This document shows, in pieces, positions 43,198-52,223 of a stretch of DNA of 64,000 nucleotides (its first letter is position 1; each line of letters begins with the position of its first letter). The notes beneath the pieces are model-generated. The model saw nothing but the letters and a program-made list of their open reading frames with translations, was not told where the DNA came from and searched no databases. Source of the DNA: Nocardioidaceae bacterium (GTDB lineage: Bacteria; Actinomycetota; Actinomycetes; Propionibacteriales; Nocardioidaceae); assembly GCA_018672315.1 (NCBI GenBank), contig CP076053.1, positions 2,715,827 through 2,779,826 on the forward strand, given 5' to 3'. Position numbers and translations under genes: made by a program.

Positions 43198-43791
43198 TCA
43201 GCCGCGCGCGACCCAGTCCTTCCGGGCGGTGCGCCCCACGTGCGCGACGTCGCTGTCGCCCCCGCCACCGACCTCGGTGAGCGCGGCGTACCGGATCGCG
43301 CCGTAGTCGCCACCCGCGAGGCAGGTCGAGGGCAGCACCATGCGGGCGAGACGGTCGTCGTCGCTCCAGGTGACGCGGTAGCCCGGGCACTCCACGGCGG
43401 GCGGCTCCTCCGGCTCGCCGTCGCCGTTGAACTCGGCGTCGGTGAACGCGCCGCGCACCACGGAGTCCTCGTCGATGGGTCGGTTGCGGCGCTGGCTGAC
43501 GAGGCGTACGCCCTCCCCGCCACGGGGGTCGATGCTGACGATGAGGAAGCCCTTGACCGAGCGCGCGAAGCGGGTGAGCACGACGACCGACCGGTCGCGG
43601 TTGCGCACGGTCACGCCGGTGATGTCCATGGGGCGTACGTTCGGTGCGCTCGAGGCGTCCCCGACCCGGTCGCGCGCAGAGTCGGTCGCCGCCGAGGCGG
43701 GGGAGAGCACGGCTCCGCCGAGCGCCAGGCCGGCAGTGGTGACCAGCGCGGCAGTCGTACGGGCGGCGGAGATCCTCGCGGTATCGGTCAT
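43198..43791 (-). CDS. Secreted hypothetical protein
   Basis: 197 aa. ATG 43791 follows TACCTT by 6 nt, a leaderless layout. Signal peptide TTAALVTTAGLALGGAVL, cleavage near SPASAATD. The mature part is short and polar: VRPMDITGVTVRNRDRSVVVLTRF, a beta-strand pair, then DDDRLARMVLPSTCLAGGDYGAIRYAA with a Cys pair (C in VECPGYRV and STCLAGG) that may form a disulfide. No known domain recognised. It looks like a small extracellular beta-sandwich. Confidence 0.72.
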   Translation of the reverse strand: MTDTARISAARTTAALVTTAGLALGGAVLSPASAATDSARDRVGDASSAPNVRPMDITGVTVRNRDRSVVVLTRFARSVKGFLIVSIDPRGGEGVRLVSQRRNRPIDEDSVVRGAFTDAEFNGDGEPEEPPAVECPGYRVTWSDDDRLARMVLPSTCLAGGDYGAIRYAALTEVGGGGDSDVAHVGRTARKDWVARG

Positions 43792-43830
43792 GAGCTGAAG
43801 GTAGACCTGTGGCGCGGCCGCGTCGAGAGG

Positions 43831-45511
43831 TCAGGGCCGCGGGTCCGCCGGCGGTGTCGGCTCCGGCGGGATGGTCGGCGGGTCCTCATCCAGGATCGAG
43901 GGCCGTTCGGGCGGGCACGTCGGGCCGGTGGGCTGGGTGGGCTGCTGGTTCCCGCGCGACGGGCCGTTGTTACCGCCGCCGTTGCCCTGACCGTTCCCGT
44001 TGCCCCCAGGCTGATCCGGGGACGGCGCCGGAGCCGGCGGCTGCTGCCGGCACTCCACGACCGCGGCGTCATAGCGTCGCTGCGCGCGCCGCTGATCGAT
44101 GAAGAACTGCTTGCGCGCCTCGATGGCGGCCTCGCGGGCGGCGAGCGCGGAGGCGTACGCGTCCCGCTCCGCCTGGATCTCCGCCCACGCTGCGGCGACG
44201 GCCGAGGCGTCCTCGACGTACGCGAGATAGGCCGGCGCCTGGGACTCGTAGGCGTCGTAGGCCTCCCAGTAGTCCGCCTGCTCCTCCTGCCACGTCCGCC
44301 ACTGCTGGCGCAGCGAGCGCTGCACCTCGGCGCGGCGCTCGAGGTAGATCCGCTCGGCCCGCTCGGCGTCGAAGCGCGGGGCGGCCTGACCGGTGAAGTC
44401 CCACCCGCAGCCGGGTCCGACCGGGTCCGGCACGGGCTCGCCGGCCTTGGCCTGCTCAGGGGCGGGCTCGGGCGCGGTCGGCAGCGCGGGGCGGACGACC
44501 TCGCTCGGCAGCGACGCCGGGAAGATCGGCGCGGCGGGCGGGTAGGGACGGTACGGTTGCTCGGGCAGCCCCAGGTCGGGCCCGGGGATCGGGATCGTCG
44601 GCGCGGTGGTCATCTCCTCCGCGGTCTCCCAGCCCGCCGGCACGTCCAGGCGTACGACGTGGAAGTCTCGACGACCCTCATAGCGCCCGGGCTCCAGGTG
44701 CGGTGAGCGCACCGATGCGTTCACGGGCGCCCGCTGGGCGGCGCAGGTCGTGGCGAGCAGCGCGCGGAGGCGCTTGTCGTACGCGTTCGCCCAGGGGGTG
44801 ACGGCGTCCAGGGAGCCCGGCCCGCCGGACTGCTGGAACGCCATCGACACCAGTACGTCCCCGCGCCGCCACACCAGGGTGGAGAGGTCGGAGGAGGCGA
44901 AGCCGAACGACTCGACCCCCACCTCGGGGGCCGAGGTCTCGTACGTCGACGCGCACGACGACACCGCACCCGACAGCTGGGCGAGTGCCAGCCCGCCGCC
45001 CCCGGCGCCGTACGCGCGCACCGAGACCGAGACGGTGCCCGCGACGTCGGTGGGGAGCGGACCGGTCGAGGCCACCCAGCTGCGCGAGCGTCCGACCATG
45101 GCGGTCGGCTTGTCCGGCGGGCTGCACCCGAAGGCAAGGCCGATGTCGGAGACACCCGTCGAGGACGACGTCTCCCGCCACGGCTTCCTGGCGAGCGCCC
45201 GGGGGGTGAACGCGGCGGCCTGGCGTACGACCTCCTCCGCGGGGGTCGACCCCTCCGGCACGGTGAGCGTGGGGGACGGTCGGCCGCTCCGGCGCCGCCG
45301 CGGTCGGACGGGTTTGACCCGAGCCGTCGTCGTCCCACAGGGTCATCCACGGGTACGCCTGCGCCATCGCCGTGAACGCCACGACGTTGAGCACGAGGAT
45401 GATGCCGACCAGTCCCGCGGCGAGCGTCAACCAGCCGCGACGCGTCAGACGCACCGGCAGGCGTCCGCGGGGGGAGGGGTCGACGTCGCTCACGTCGGCA
45501 TTCTCCGTCAT
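43831..45511 (-). pseudogene. Frameshifted membrane-anchored Pro/Gly-rich protein
   Basis: Two frames together make one gene. From ATG 45511 the protein has a polar N-terminus and one membrane helix (RGWLTLAAGLVGIILVLNVVA) and then leaves frame near 45271-45275, a run of five G on the plus strand. The other frame resumes at once (TVPEGSTPAEEVVRQ) and stays open to 43831, through a coiled-coil stretch (ERAERIYLERRAEVQRSLRQQW) and a Gly/Asn/Pro-rich tail. With four G the two would read through as about 560 aa. It could be a real indel, phase variation or a sequencing error. Family unknown; divergent from the PBP gene. Confidence 0.75.
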
Positions 45512-45595
45512 GGACCCACACGACCACAGGTGAACAACGTCCCATTCGACCGTCCTTGACCGGATCGTTCAGCCGGTCGGCACACTGGAGGTCTG

Positions 45596-48052
45596 ATGTC
45601 CGCTCGCTTCCCCTCCTCCGACGACTACACCGACGCCTCCGCCGACGAGGTGCTCGGCTGGTCGGCGACCCGCGAGGCGCCCCCCGAGGCGCCCGGGGCG
45701 AAGAAGCGCGCGGCGGCGGCGATGCTCGCGTTGTGCACCTTCATGGGGCTGCTGCTGGCGCTGACCACGGCGCCGCTGAGCGGGGCGGGTGCGATCACGG
45801 TGCGCGAGGGCACGGAGTACTGGGAGGACCTGCCCGCCGTGCTCCCCGACCAGCCGCTGCCGCGTCGCTCGGTGATCCTCGCGGCCGACGGCAGCCGGAT
45901 CGGGGAGTTCTACTCCGAGAACAGGGTGCTGGTGCCGCTGAGCCAGGTGCCCGAGCACGTGCAGGACGCGCTGCTCGCGATCGAGGACGCGCGCTACTAC
46001 GACCACCACGGCGTCGACCTGCGCGGCACCGTGCGGGCGGCGGCCAACAATGTGCTCACCGACAGCGTCCAGGGCGGCTCGACGATCACGCAGCAGTACG
46101 TCAAGCAGGTGCTCTTCAACGCCGCCACCGACGAGGCGGAGCGTGACGAGGTCACCTCGCAGTCCTCCTACCTGCGCAAGCTGCGCGAGGCGCGGCTGGC
46201 CACGGCGCTGGAGGACCGGCTGACCAAGCAGCAGATCCTCGAGGGCTACCTCAACATCGCCTACTTCGGCGACGGGGCGTACGGGATCGGTGCCGCGGCG
46301 CGGCACTACTTCGGCGTCGGCGTCTCCGAGCTGACCGTCGAGCAGGGCGCGCTGCTGGCGGGCATCGTGCGCAACCCCTCGGCGTACGACCCGACGGACA
46401 ACCCCGACGAGGCGGTGACGCGGCGCAACGTCGTGCTGACCCGGATGAACGAGCTCGGCGACCTCGACGACGCCGAGCTGCAGACGGCGCTGGAGGCGCC
46501 GCTGCGCCTGGACGTGACCGAGCCGGACAACGGCTGCACGGACGCGCGCTACCCGTTCTTCTGCCAGTGGGTCTACCAGCAGCTGCAGGACGACCCGGCC
46601 TTCGGCAAGACCCCGGCGGCACGCGAGCGGCTGCTCTACCAGGGCGGTCTCACGGTGCGTACGTCGCTGGACCCGAAGGCCCAGCGGCTCGCGCAGCGGT
46701 CGGTCGACGACGCGCTGGGGCGCGACAACCGGGTCGCCGCGGCGAGCGTGACGGTGGAGCCGGGCACGGGCGAGGTGGTCGCGATGGCGACGAACCGCAC
46801 GTTCGGGCAGAACGCCCGGCGCAACCAGACCGAGGTGCTGCTGCCGGTGGTGCCGGCGTTCCAGCCGGGGTCGAACATGAAGCCCTTCACGCTGGCGGCG
46901 GCGCTGGAGGAGGGCTATGACCTCTCGACGGTCTACAACGCGCCGGCGGCGTACGCGCCCTCGGGCTTCAACTATCCGCCGGGCGGCTTCAAGAACTCGG
47001 GGTCGGCAGCGTCGGGGCCGCTGACCGCGGCGCAGGCGGTGTGGCGCTCGTCGAACACGTTTTTCGTGCACCTGGAGACCCAGGTCGGGGTGCTCGACGT
47101 GGCGGACATGGCGGAGCGGCTGGGCATCACGAGCCTGCCGCGCACGGGGGAGCGGGCGATCGGTCCGGCGGACGCGGCGCTGACGCTGGGGGTGTACGAG
47201 GTCTCGCCGTTGGAGCTGGCGGGGGCGTACGCGACGTTCGCGGCGAGCGGGGTGCACTGCATCCCGCACGGGATCGTGTCGGTGACGGTCAACGACGACG
47301 AGGCGTTGCCGGTGCCGGACCCGGAGTGCCGTCAGGCGATCCCGGCGGGGGTGGCGGACACGATGGCCTCGATCATGCAGGGCACGATCGATGGGCCGGA
47401 CCCGGCGCGTACGGCCGCGGCGTTGTCGTTGGGTCGGCCGGCGGGTGGCAAGACGGGGACGACGCAGAACAACGCGGCGGTGTGGTTCTCAGGCTTCACG
47501 CCGCAGTACGCGACGAGCGTGTGGGTGGGGGACCCGCGGGGCGGCTTCGCCTATCCGTTGCAGAACTTCACGGCGTACGGGCAGTTCGTGTCGCGGGCGT
47601 ACGGGTCGACCGTGGCGGGTCCGATCTGGCAGCGGATCATGCTGGGCATCCATGAGGGGTTGCCGGTGAAGCAGTTCGCGCCGCCGGATGCGAACACCGG
47701 TGACGGGTACGCCGAGACGATGCCGGACGTGCGGGGGTTGACCCCGGAGCGGGCGTTGGCGGTGCTGCAGGACGCGCAGTTCGACGTGGCGGTCGCGCGG
47801 AGGACGGCGGAGCCGAACCGGTTGCTGGTGCCCGGTCGGGTGGCCTCGACGCGGCCGGCGGCGGGTGCGTCGGTGGCGTTGCACGAGCGGGTGGTGCTGA
47901 CGTTGACGGACGGGTCGCGTACGCAATGGCGGGTCAAGAACCCGGACTGGACGATCGAGCCGGAGGGTGAGGTGCCGGGTGGTGAGCCGGTGGGGCCTGC
48001 GCCGGGCACGAATGCTGACAGGGGTGGCGGGGTCGTCTCGAACCGTCGCTGA
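45596..48052 (+). CDS. Class A penicillin-binding protein with PASTA domain
   Basis: 818 aa, ATG after CTGGAGG. Short cytoplasmic tail, membrane helix (AAAMLALCTFMGLLLALTTA), then GT51 transglycosylase with EDARYYDHHGVDLRG (catalytic Glu) and GGSTITQQYVKQ. Transpeptidase: SxxK PGSNMKPF, SxN SSN, and KTG in GGKTGTTQNNA. A C-terminal PASTA domain (MPDVRGLTPERALAVLQDAQF to the end region) and a Pro/Gly tail follow. It polymerises and cross-links peptidoglycan. Divergent from the frameshifted gene by 84 bp. Confidence 0.95.
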   Translation: MSARFPSSDDYTDASADEVLGWSATREAPPEAPGAKKRAAAAMLALCTFMGLLLALTTAPLSGAGAITVREGTEYWEDLPAVLPDQPLPRRSVILAADGSRIGEFYSENRVLVPLSQVPEHVQDALLAIEDARYYDHHGVDLRGTVRAAANNVLTDSVQGGSTITQQYVKQVLFNAATDEAERDEVTSQSSYLRKLREARLATALEDRLTKQQILEGYLNIAYFGDGAYGIGAAARHYFGVGVSELTVEQGALLAGIVRNPSAYDPTDNPDEAVTRRNVVLTRMNELGDLDDAELQTALEAPLRLDVTEPDNGCTDARYPFFCQWVYQQLQDDPAFGKTPAARERLLYQGGLTVRTSLDPKAQRLAQRSVDDALGRDNRVAAASVTVEPGTGEVVAMATNRTFGQNARRNQTEVLLPVVPAFQPGSNMKPFTLAAALEEGYDLSTVYNAPAAYAPSGFNYPPGGFKNSGSAASGPLTAAQAVWRSSNTFFVHLETQVGVLDVADMAERLGITSLPRTGERAIGPADAALTLGVYEVSPLELAGAYATFAASGVHCIPHGIVSVTVNDDEALPVPDPECRQAIPAGVADTMASIMQGTIDGPDPARTAAALSLGRPAGGKTGTTQNNAAVWFSGFTPQYATSVWVGDPRGGFAYPLQNFTAYGQFVSRAYGSTVAGPIWQRIMLGIHEGLPVKQFAPPDANTGDGYAETMPDVRGLTPERALAVLQDAQFDVAVARRTAEPNRLLVPGRVASTRPAAGASVALHERVVLTLTDGSRTQWRVKNPDWTIEPEGEVPGGEPVGPAPGTNADRGGGVVSNRR

Positions 48053-48059
48053 CCGCGCC

Positions 48060-48190
48060 GGTTGAGGAGGCGACGAAGGAGCCGTCTCGAAACCAAGGCC
48101 CCCGTCGGTCGAGGAGCCAGCCGCTAGGCGAGCGTCCCGAAACCACGCCGGTGGTCGAGGTGCGAGCGGCTACGCGAGCCGCGAGACCCC
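48060..48190. repeat. Three tandem copies of the dispersed intergenic repeat
   Basis: Copies at 48060-48094, 48107-48144 and 48153-48190, each GGT(T/C)GAGG ... (G/C)GTC(T/C)CGAAACC-like; the last is more diverged. They fill most of the gap between the PBP stop and the oxidoreductase promoter. Confidence 0.8.
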
Positions 48191-48221
48191 GTGACGCCCC
48201 GGGAATGTTTCGTTGCCCTGA

Positions 48222-48239
48222 TGCTTTGAACTCGAAGCA
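48222..48239. promoter_or_regulatory. Imperfect palindrome upstream of the oxidoreductase
   Basis: TGCTTTGAACTCGAAGCA, arms TGCTT/AAGCA with a TTGA...CGAA core, resembling MarR-type operators; a marR gene follows two genes on. Confidence 0.45.
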
Positions 48240-48293
48240 ACTGCGGAAGCCTCAACCGGAGACCGACGCAGCCACACGAGAGCGAGCAACGAC

Positions 48294-49244
48294 ATGTTGG
48301 CAATGCGATTCCACGAGCACGGCGGTCCCGAGGTCCTCATCCTCGACGAGGTGAGCAACCCCGAGCCAGGCCCCGGTCAGGTGCGGGTCCGGGTGGCGGC
48401 GACCTCGTTCAACGCCGTGGACGGCAACATCCGGGCCGGCTTCATGACCGGGCCGTTCCCGGTCGAGCTGCCCCACACCCCGGGCTCGGACGTCTCCGGC
48501 GTCGTCGACGCCGTCGGCGACGGGGTCTCCGGTCACTCGGTCGGCGACCGGGTCGTCGGGTTTCTGCCCATGACGGAGCCCGGTGCGTCGGCTGAGTACG
48601 TGCTCGCTCCCGCCGAGGTGCTGACCGCGGCGCCGTCGAGCATTCCGCTGGTCAACGCGGCAGCGCTGCCGCTTGTGGGGCTGACGGCGTACCAGGCGCT
48701 CTTCACCCACGCTGGCCTCGTCTCTGGCCAGCGGATCCTCATCACGGGCGCCGGGGGAGCGGTCGGGGCGTACGCGGTGCAGCTGGCGAAGGCGGCCGGT
48801 GCGTACGTCATCGCCACCGCGAGCTCGCGCAGCAGTGAGCTCGTGCGGGAGCGCGGGGCGGACGAGGTGCTCGACCTCTCCGTCGACGTGGTTGAGGCGA
48901 TCTCGGAGCCGGTCGACGCGGTACTGAACCTGGCTCCGCTGGAGCCCGAGGCGTACGCCGCACTCACGGCGGTGGTGCGCGACGGAGGCGTGGTCGTCGG
49001 GACGACGGTGTGGATGCCGGCGCCGACGGACGAGGCGCGGGGTGTGCGTGGGGTCGACGTGTACGTCGAGTCGCGCGCTGACCAGCTGGCCGATCTCGTC
49101 GGTCGTGTCGACCGAGGCGAGCTGGTCGTCGACGTCGCGCAGCGGGTGGCGTACGAGGAGTCGGTGTCGGTGCACCGCGCGGCGAGCGAGGGCGGACTGC
49201 CGGCCGGCAAGACCGTCATCGTGGTCGAGCCCGAGCTGCGCTGA
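48294..49244 (+). CDS. NADP-dependent quinone oxidoreductase (MDR family, zinc-free)
   Basis: 316 aa; ATG 48294 or 48303. MDR fold: FHEHGGPEVLILDEVSNPEPGPGQVRV, HTPGSDVSGVVDAVGDGVSG, LITGAGGAVGAYAVQLAKAAGA (AxxGxxG nucleotide site). No structural zinc Cys cluster. Quinone-oxidoreductase-like, reducing quinones or enones with NADPH. A MarR gene follows by 30 bp on the same strand and a candidate operator precedes it. Confidence 0.88.
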   Translation: MLAMRFHEHGGPEVLILDEVSNPEPGPGQVRVRVAATSFNAVDGNIRAGFMTGPFPVELPHTPGSDVSGVVDAVGDGVSGHSVGDRVVGFLPMTEPGASAEYVLAPAEVLTAAPSSIPLVNAAALPLVGLTAYQALFTHAGLVSGQRILITGAGGAVGAYAVQLAKAAGAYVIATASSRSSELVRERGADEVLDLSVDVVEAISEPVDAVLNLAPLEPEAYAALTAVVRDGGVVVGTTVWMPAPTDEARGVRGVDVYVESRADQLADLVGRVDRGELVVDVAQRVAYEESVSVHRAASEGGLPAGKTVIVVEPELR

Positions 49245-49279
49245 AGCCGCCGCGGGCCGGTCGCGTCCCGGCTGATGAC

Positions 49280-49285
49280 TAGCAT
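49280..49285 (+). promoter_or_regulatory. Leaderless-type -10 of marR
   Basis: TAGCAT, 7 nt before GTG 49293. It lies inside the longer in-frame reading from ATG 49275, which argues for the GTG start. Confidence 0.5.
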
Positions 49286-49292
49286 CGCCGCT

Positions 49293-49811
49293 GTGGTGGA
49301 TGAGCCCAACGCGACCGGCCGAGCGGGCGCGGGGCTGACCGATGCGCAGCTCGGCACCTACTTCTCGCTGATCGAGGTCGTCAGCCTGCTGCGGCACGCG
49401 GTGGAGGAGCAGCTGAGGGACGCGGGCGGCCTGAGCTACGTGCAGTTCCAGCTGCTCGCGACGCTCGGGGACGCGGCGGACGGCCACTTGCGCATGACCG
49501 ACCTCGCCGACGGTGTCGTCTACAGCCGGAGCGGACTGACTTACCAAGTCGGATTGCTGGAGAAGCGCGGGCTGGCCGTGCGGGGGGCGAGCCCCGAGGA
49601 CGAGCGGACGGTCACGGTGAGCCTGACCGACGCGGGGCGGGAGGTGCTTGCGACGGTGTTCCCGGGGCACATCGAGGTCGTACGTCGGCTGCTGTTCACG
49701 GCGTTGAGCGAGGCACAGACCGAGCAGCTGGGCGGGTTGCTGGCGCCGGTGCGCGAGCAGATGCGGGCCGAGCCGCCGAGATCGGCGGGGGAGAGGCGCG
49801 GTCGGCGCTGA
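49293..49811 (+). CDS. MarR family regulator
   Basis: 172 aa from GTG 49293 (178 from ATG 49275). Winged helix: LSYVQFQLLATLGDAADGHLRMTDLADGVVYSRSGLTYQVGLLEKRGLAVR, then SPEDERTVTVSLTDAGREVL, the MarR wing. Downstream of the MDR oxidoreductase and probably its regulator, responding to a phenolic or oxidant. Confidence 0.9.
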   Translation: MVDEPNATGRAGAGLTDAQLGTYFSLIEVVSLLRHAVEEQLRDAGGLSYVQFQLLATLGDAADGHLRMTDLADGVVYSRSGLTYQVGLLEKRGLAVRGASPEDERTVTVSLTDAGREVLATVFPGHIEVVRRLLFTALSEAQTEQLGGLLAPVREQMRAEPPRSAGERRGRR

Positions 49812-49996
49812 GCCCGTCGGCTCTGATGTGCAGCGCTCCTGCCCGGTGCTAACAGATTCCAATTTCTCCACGTCGGGCATCTTGGTGTCCCGGGTAAGGG
49901 CGTCCGCGCGAGCGCGGTCGGACCGACGGTGTGCTCGAGGTCGAATCGTGACCGCTGAGAGAACACTGCTGACGCAGGACGGCGGTCGAGGTGCCA

Positions 49997-50008
49997 TGCC
50001 ACGTGGCA
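49997..50008. promoter_or_regulatory. 12-bp palindrome in the gap between marR and the RuvB-like gene
   Basis: TGCCACGTGGCA, perfect; the 233-bp gap otherwise shows nothing coding. Confidence 0.3.
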
Positions 50009-50044
50009 GCGCCGCTAAGTGAAGTCGCCGTTGAGCAAGGTCGA

Positions 50045-51211
50045 TCAGCTGGGACGTCCGCTGGCCGCTCGTGAGGCCAGGGACTCGACACGGTTGTCGC
50101 ACGCCTCGCGAAGTTCGGTTGCGCGCAGTGCCCCCAACGCAGTCATGACGACCTGGTCGCCGGCCCTTCTGATCAGCCCGAGAGAGCCGAGGCGGCGCTC
50201 GGCCCGCGCCACGACCTCGCGATGGAGGTCCAGCGAGGACGCCAGCTGTTCTGCGCTGAAGGGCACGACGGCGTCTTCGCCGTCCTGGCCGTAGAGCAAG
50301 GCGAGGAGGGACGCCTTGGCCAGGTAGTAGACCTCGAGTCCGTTGAGGCCGTCGGCCTGGAGGTGGGCGAGCGACAGCACCCGGTCCGGAGTCATCTCCT
50401 CACCTGCATCGTCGAGGTCGCAGGCGATGCGTAGGAGCCCTTCCATGACCGCGGGCGTCTCGCGGGCGGCTCCGGCCAGATGAGCCAGGAATTCATCGTC
50501 GAAGCCGTCCGACTTCTCCAAGGCGAACGACCGATCGACCCCGAGCCTGCATATGTCCGTCTCAGCGTACGGCTCGAGCGAGAGCGCCACGTCGAACCGG
50601 TCGATCAGAGTGTCGCCCAGCTCACGGGTGGAGTCGGTGGCAACTACGAGAGGGGTGGTACGTCCGTCGTCGAACAGCCCGATGACCTCCAAGGAGGACC
50701 GGTGGTCGCGCAGGTGGGCGCCGATCTCCTCGAGGAGCAGGACGTGCCCGTTCCTCCATGCGTCGATGACTGCGGCCTTCAGCGCCGATGGTCCCGCGTG
50801 AGGGGAGACCCAGACAACGTCGCGCTCGAGCTCCCGTGCCAGCACAAGAGCGATGCTGCGGCACCCGGCTCCGTGCATGCGAGCCTGGAGCAGGACGGAC
50901 AGTGGACCGCCACCGCGGGCGCTGTGTGCGCGTGCGGCAAGCCGCAGGCGCTCCACGACGAAGTCCTGGCCAAGGACGTCGTCCCACTCGACCGGACCAT
51001 GACGCCGGTCCAGGTCCATGGTCGCGACTACACGCACGGGTGGCGCCGCGTCGATCGCGTCGTCAGGCTTCTGCTCGCCGGCGGCGGCCGAGGAGATGCT
51101 GGCGACGATCCGGTCCGCCTGGCGGTCCTGGCCATGTCGGAAGAAGGCGTAGCCCGTGCCGAACGAGAGGGCGTCCTCGAAGGCACTGTCGTTGTCATGG
51201 AAAGCGTCCAT
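50045..51211 (-). CDS. RuvB-like AAA+ protein with a degenerate P-loop
   Basis: 388 aa, ATG 51211 8 nt after a TACCGT hexamer on the minus strand. The layout follows RuvB: WDDVLGQDFVVERLRLAARA at the N-terminus of the AAA+ module, LLLEEIGAHLRD (Walker B-like), VVATDSTRELG (sensor 1), RFDVALSLEPYAETDI, then the RuvB-type C-terminal DNA-binding winged helix (ERRLGSLGLIRRAGDQVVMTALG). The P-loop position reads ARMHGAGCRSIALVLA and lacks the GKT/S lysine, so it may not hydrolyse ATP. It is a diverged paralogue, not the Holliday-junction motor. Role unknown. Confidence 0.7.
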   Translation of the reverse strand: MDAFHDNDSAFEDALSFGTGYAFFRHGQDRQADRIVASISSAAAGEQKPDDAIDAAPPVRVVATMDLDRRHGPVEWDDVLGQDFVVERLRLAARAHSARGGGPLSVLLQARMHGAGCRSIALVLARELERDVVWVSPHAGPSALKAAVIDAWRNGHVLLLEEIGAHLRDHRSSLEVIGLFDDGRTTPLVVATDSTRELGDTLIDRFDVALSLEPYAETDICRLGVDRSFALEKSDGFDDEFLAHLAGAARETPAVMEGLLRIACDLDDAGEEMTPDRVLSLAHLQADGLNGLEVYYLAKASLLALLYGQDGEDAVVPFSAEQLASSLDLHREVVARAERRLGSLGLIRRAGDQVVMTALGALRATELREACDNRVESLASRAASGRPS

Positions 51212-51219
51212 GACCGATC

Positions 51220-51225
51220 ACGGTA
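51220..51225 (-). promoter_or_regulatory. Leaderless-type -10 of the RuvB-like gene
   Basis: TACCGT on the minus strand, 8 nt before ATG 51211. Confidence 0.5.
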
Positions 51226-51903
51226 GGCCGAGATCGCGATATGAGGACCCTTTTGGCAGCGCGCGACGGCGTGCCGCGAGATGGTCCTATGAAGCGCTGT
51301 CAACGGGAACACGCGCGTCGCGTTCGGCGGCTCCCCGCGGCCCCCGGATGCTGCTGTCGGAGTCCATCCGCAGTCGCGCAGTCCGCGAAGAAGCATCGCC
51401 AGAGGTCGAGCGGCGTCTCCCGGCGGTTCCCGTGAATGCGTAGCAGCGCGTGGCTGCGGGCCCCAGAGCCGAGGCGAAGGAGCCGGAGAGGGAATCTGCG
51501 TCCGTAGGGCGCGTAGGGGTGACCGACGCATTGAATTCCGCGCTCGCAGTCGTCAGCTTGCCGACGGCCGGAGTTGTGCGGCTTCGAGCAGATGAGTCGT
51601 CTGGCGAGGTCAGGTCCCGGATGTCCGCTGGACTCAGAAGGAAGGGCGCCGTGGACGCGATCTGGTTGGTCGCCGGCCTCTTCACAGGCGCGCCTTCTGC
51701 TTCGTCCCTCACCGTGGTCGTGGCGCAGAGGAGTTGGGTCGGGGACGCACGAACGGCTGAGGGAGCGACGGCGGCACGCGAGCGAAAGACCGGTGCACCT
51801 GAACCCATTTTGCAGAACGTGATTGCGAGCCGGGAGCGAGTGTCGCGGCGGCTCGGACGCGGAACGACTGGATCAGTGGGCGTCGAGCTGAGAAGCTGCT
51901 CGC
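51226..51903. other. Non-coding or degenerate stretch at the island border, 678 bp
   Basis: No reading frame here has the third-position GC bias or any family motif of a real gene; the open frames on both strands look like chance or decayed coding sequence. It marks the change from the host-like region to the defence island. No tRNA, integrase or clear att repeat was found. Confidence 0.55.
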
Positions 51904-52158
51904 ATGCACAAGTCCGACCTGCGGAGGTGCGTGCTCGAGGCCCTCGACGCTCTGGGCGGCTCAGGCACTGTCGTCGAGGTGTGCCGCGAGGTCTGGGATC
52001 GACATGAGCACGAGCTCCGTCAGTCCGGTGACCTGTTCTTCACGTGGCAGTACGACATCCGATGGGCGGCCCAGCAGCTGCGCGACGAGGGAAGTCTGCA
52101 GCCGTCCGGTAGGGGAAGGCAGAGCAGGTGGACGATGGCTCCAGGTCGAGTGCAGTAG
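51904..52158 (+). CDS. Small winged-helix-like protein at the head of the defence island
   Basis: 84 aa. Pattern MHKSDLRRCVLEALDALGGSG, TVVEVCREVWDRHEHEL, FTWQYDIRWAAQQLRDEGSL resembles the N-terminal winged helix of Mrr-type and other restriction-linked small proteins. It has no other domain. It is encoded just before Vsr on the same strand and may be a regulator or DNA-binding accessory. The call rests on fold pattern and context. Confidence 0.6.
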   Translation: MHKSDLRRCVLEALDALGGSGTVVEVCREVWDRHEHELRQSGDLFFTWQYDIRWAAQQLRDEGSLQPSGRGRQSRWTMAPGRVQ

Positions 52159-52223
52159 ACGACAGAACTCGAGGGCGGCCCGATCGACTTGCCGACGGTG
52201 CCGTGTGCCCTGAAGGCAGGCAG

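Noticed and set aside
45271-45275. Programmed ribosomal frameshift in the membrane-anchored gene
   Set aside because: A G5 run alone is not a slippery heptamer and no downstream stem or pause signal was seen; an indel is simpler.
50045-51211. Call as true RuvB Holliday-junction helicase
   Set aside because: P-loop lysine is missing, no ruvA/ruvC neighbours, and overall similarity is only in layout.
51287-52007. Possible genes on both strands before the island
   Set aside because: Weak third-position GC bias, no family motifs and overlapping frames on both strands; treated as non-coding or decayed.
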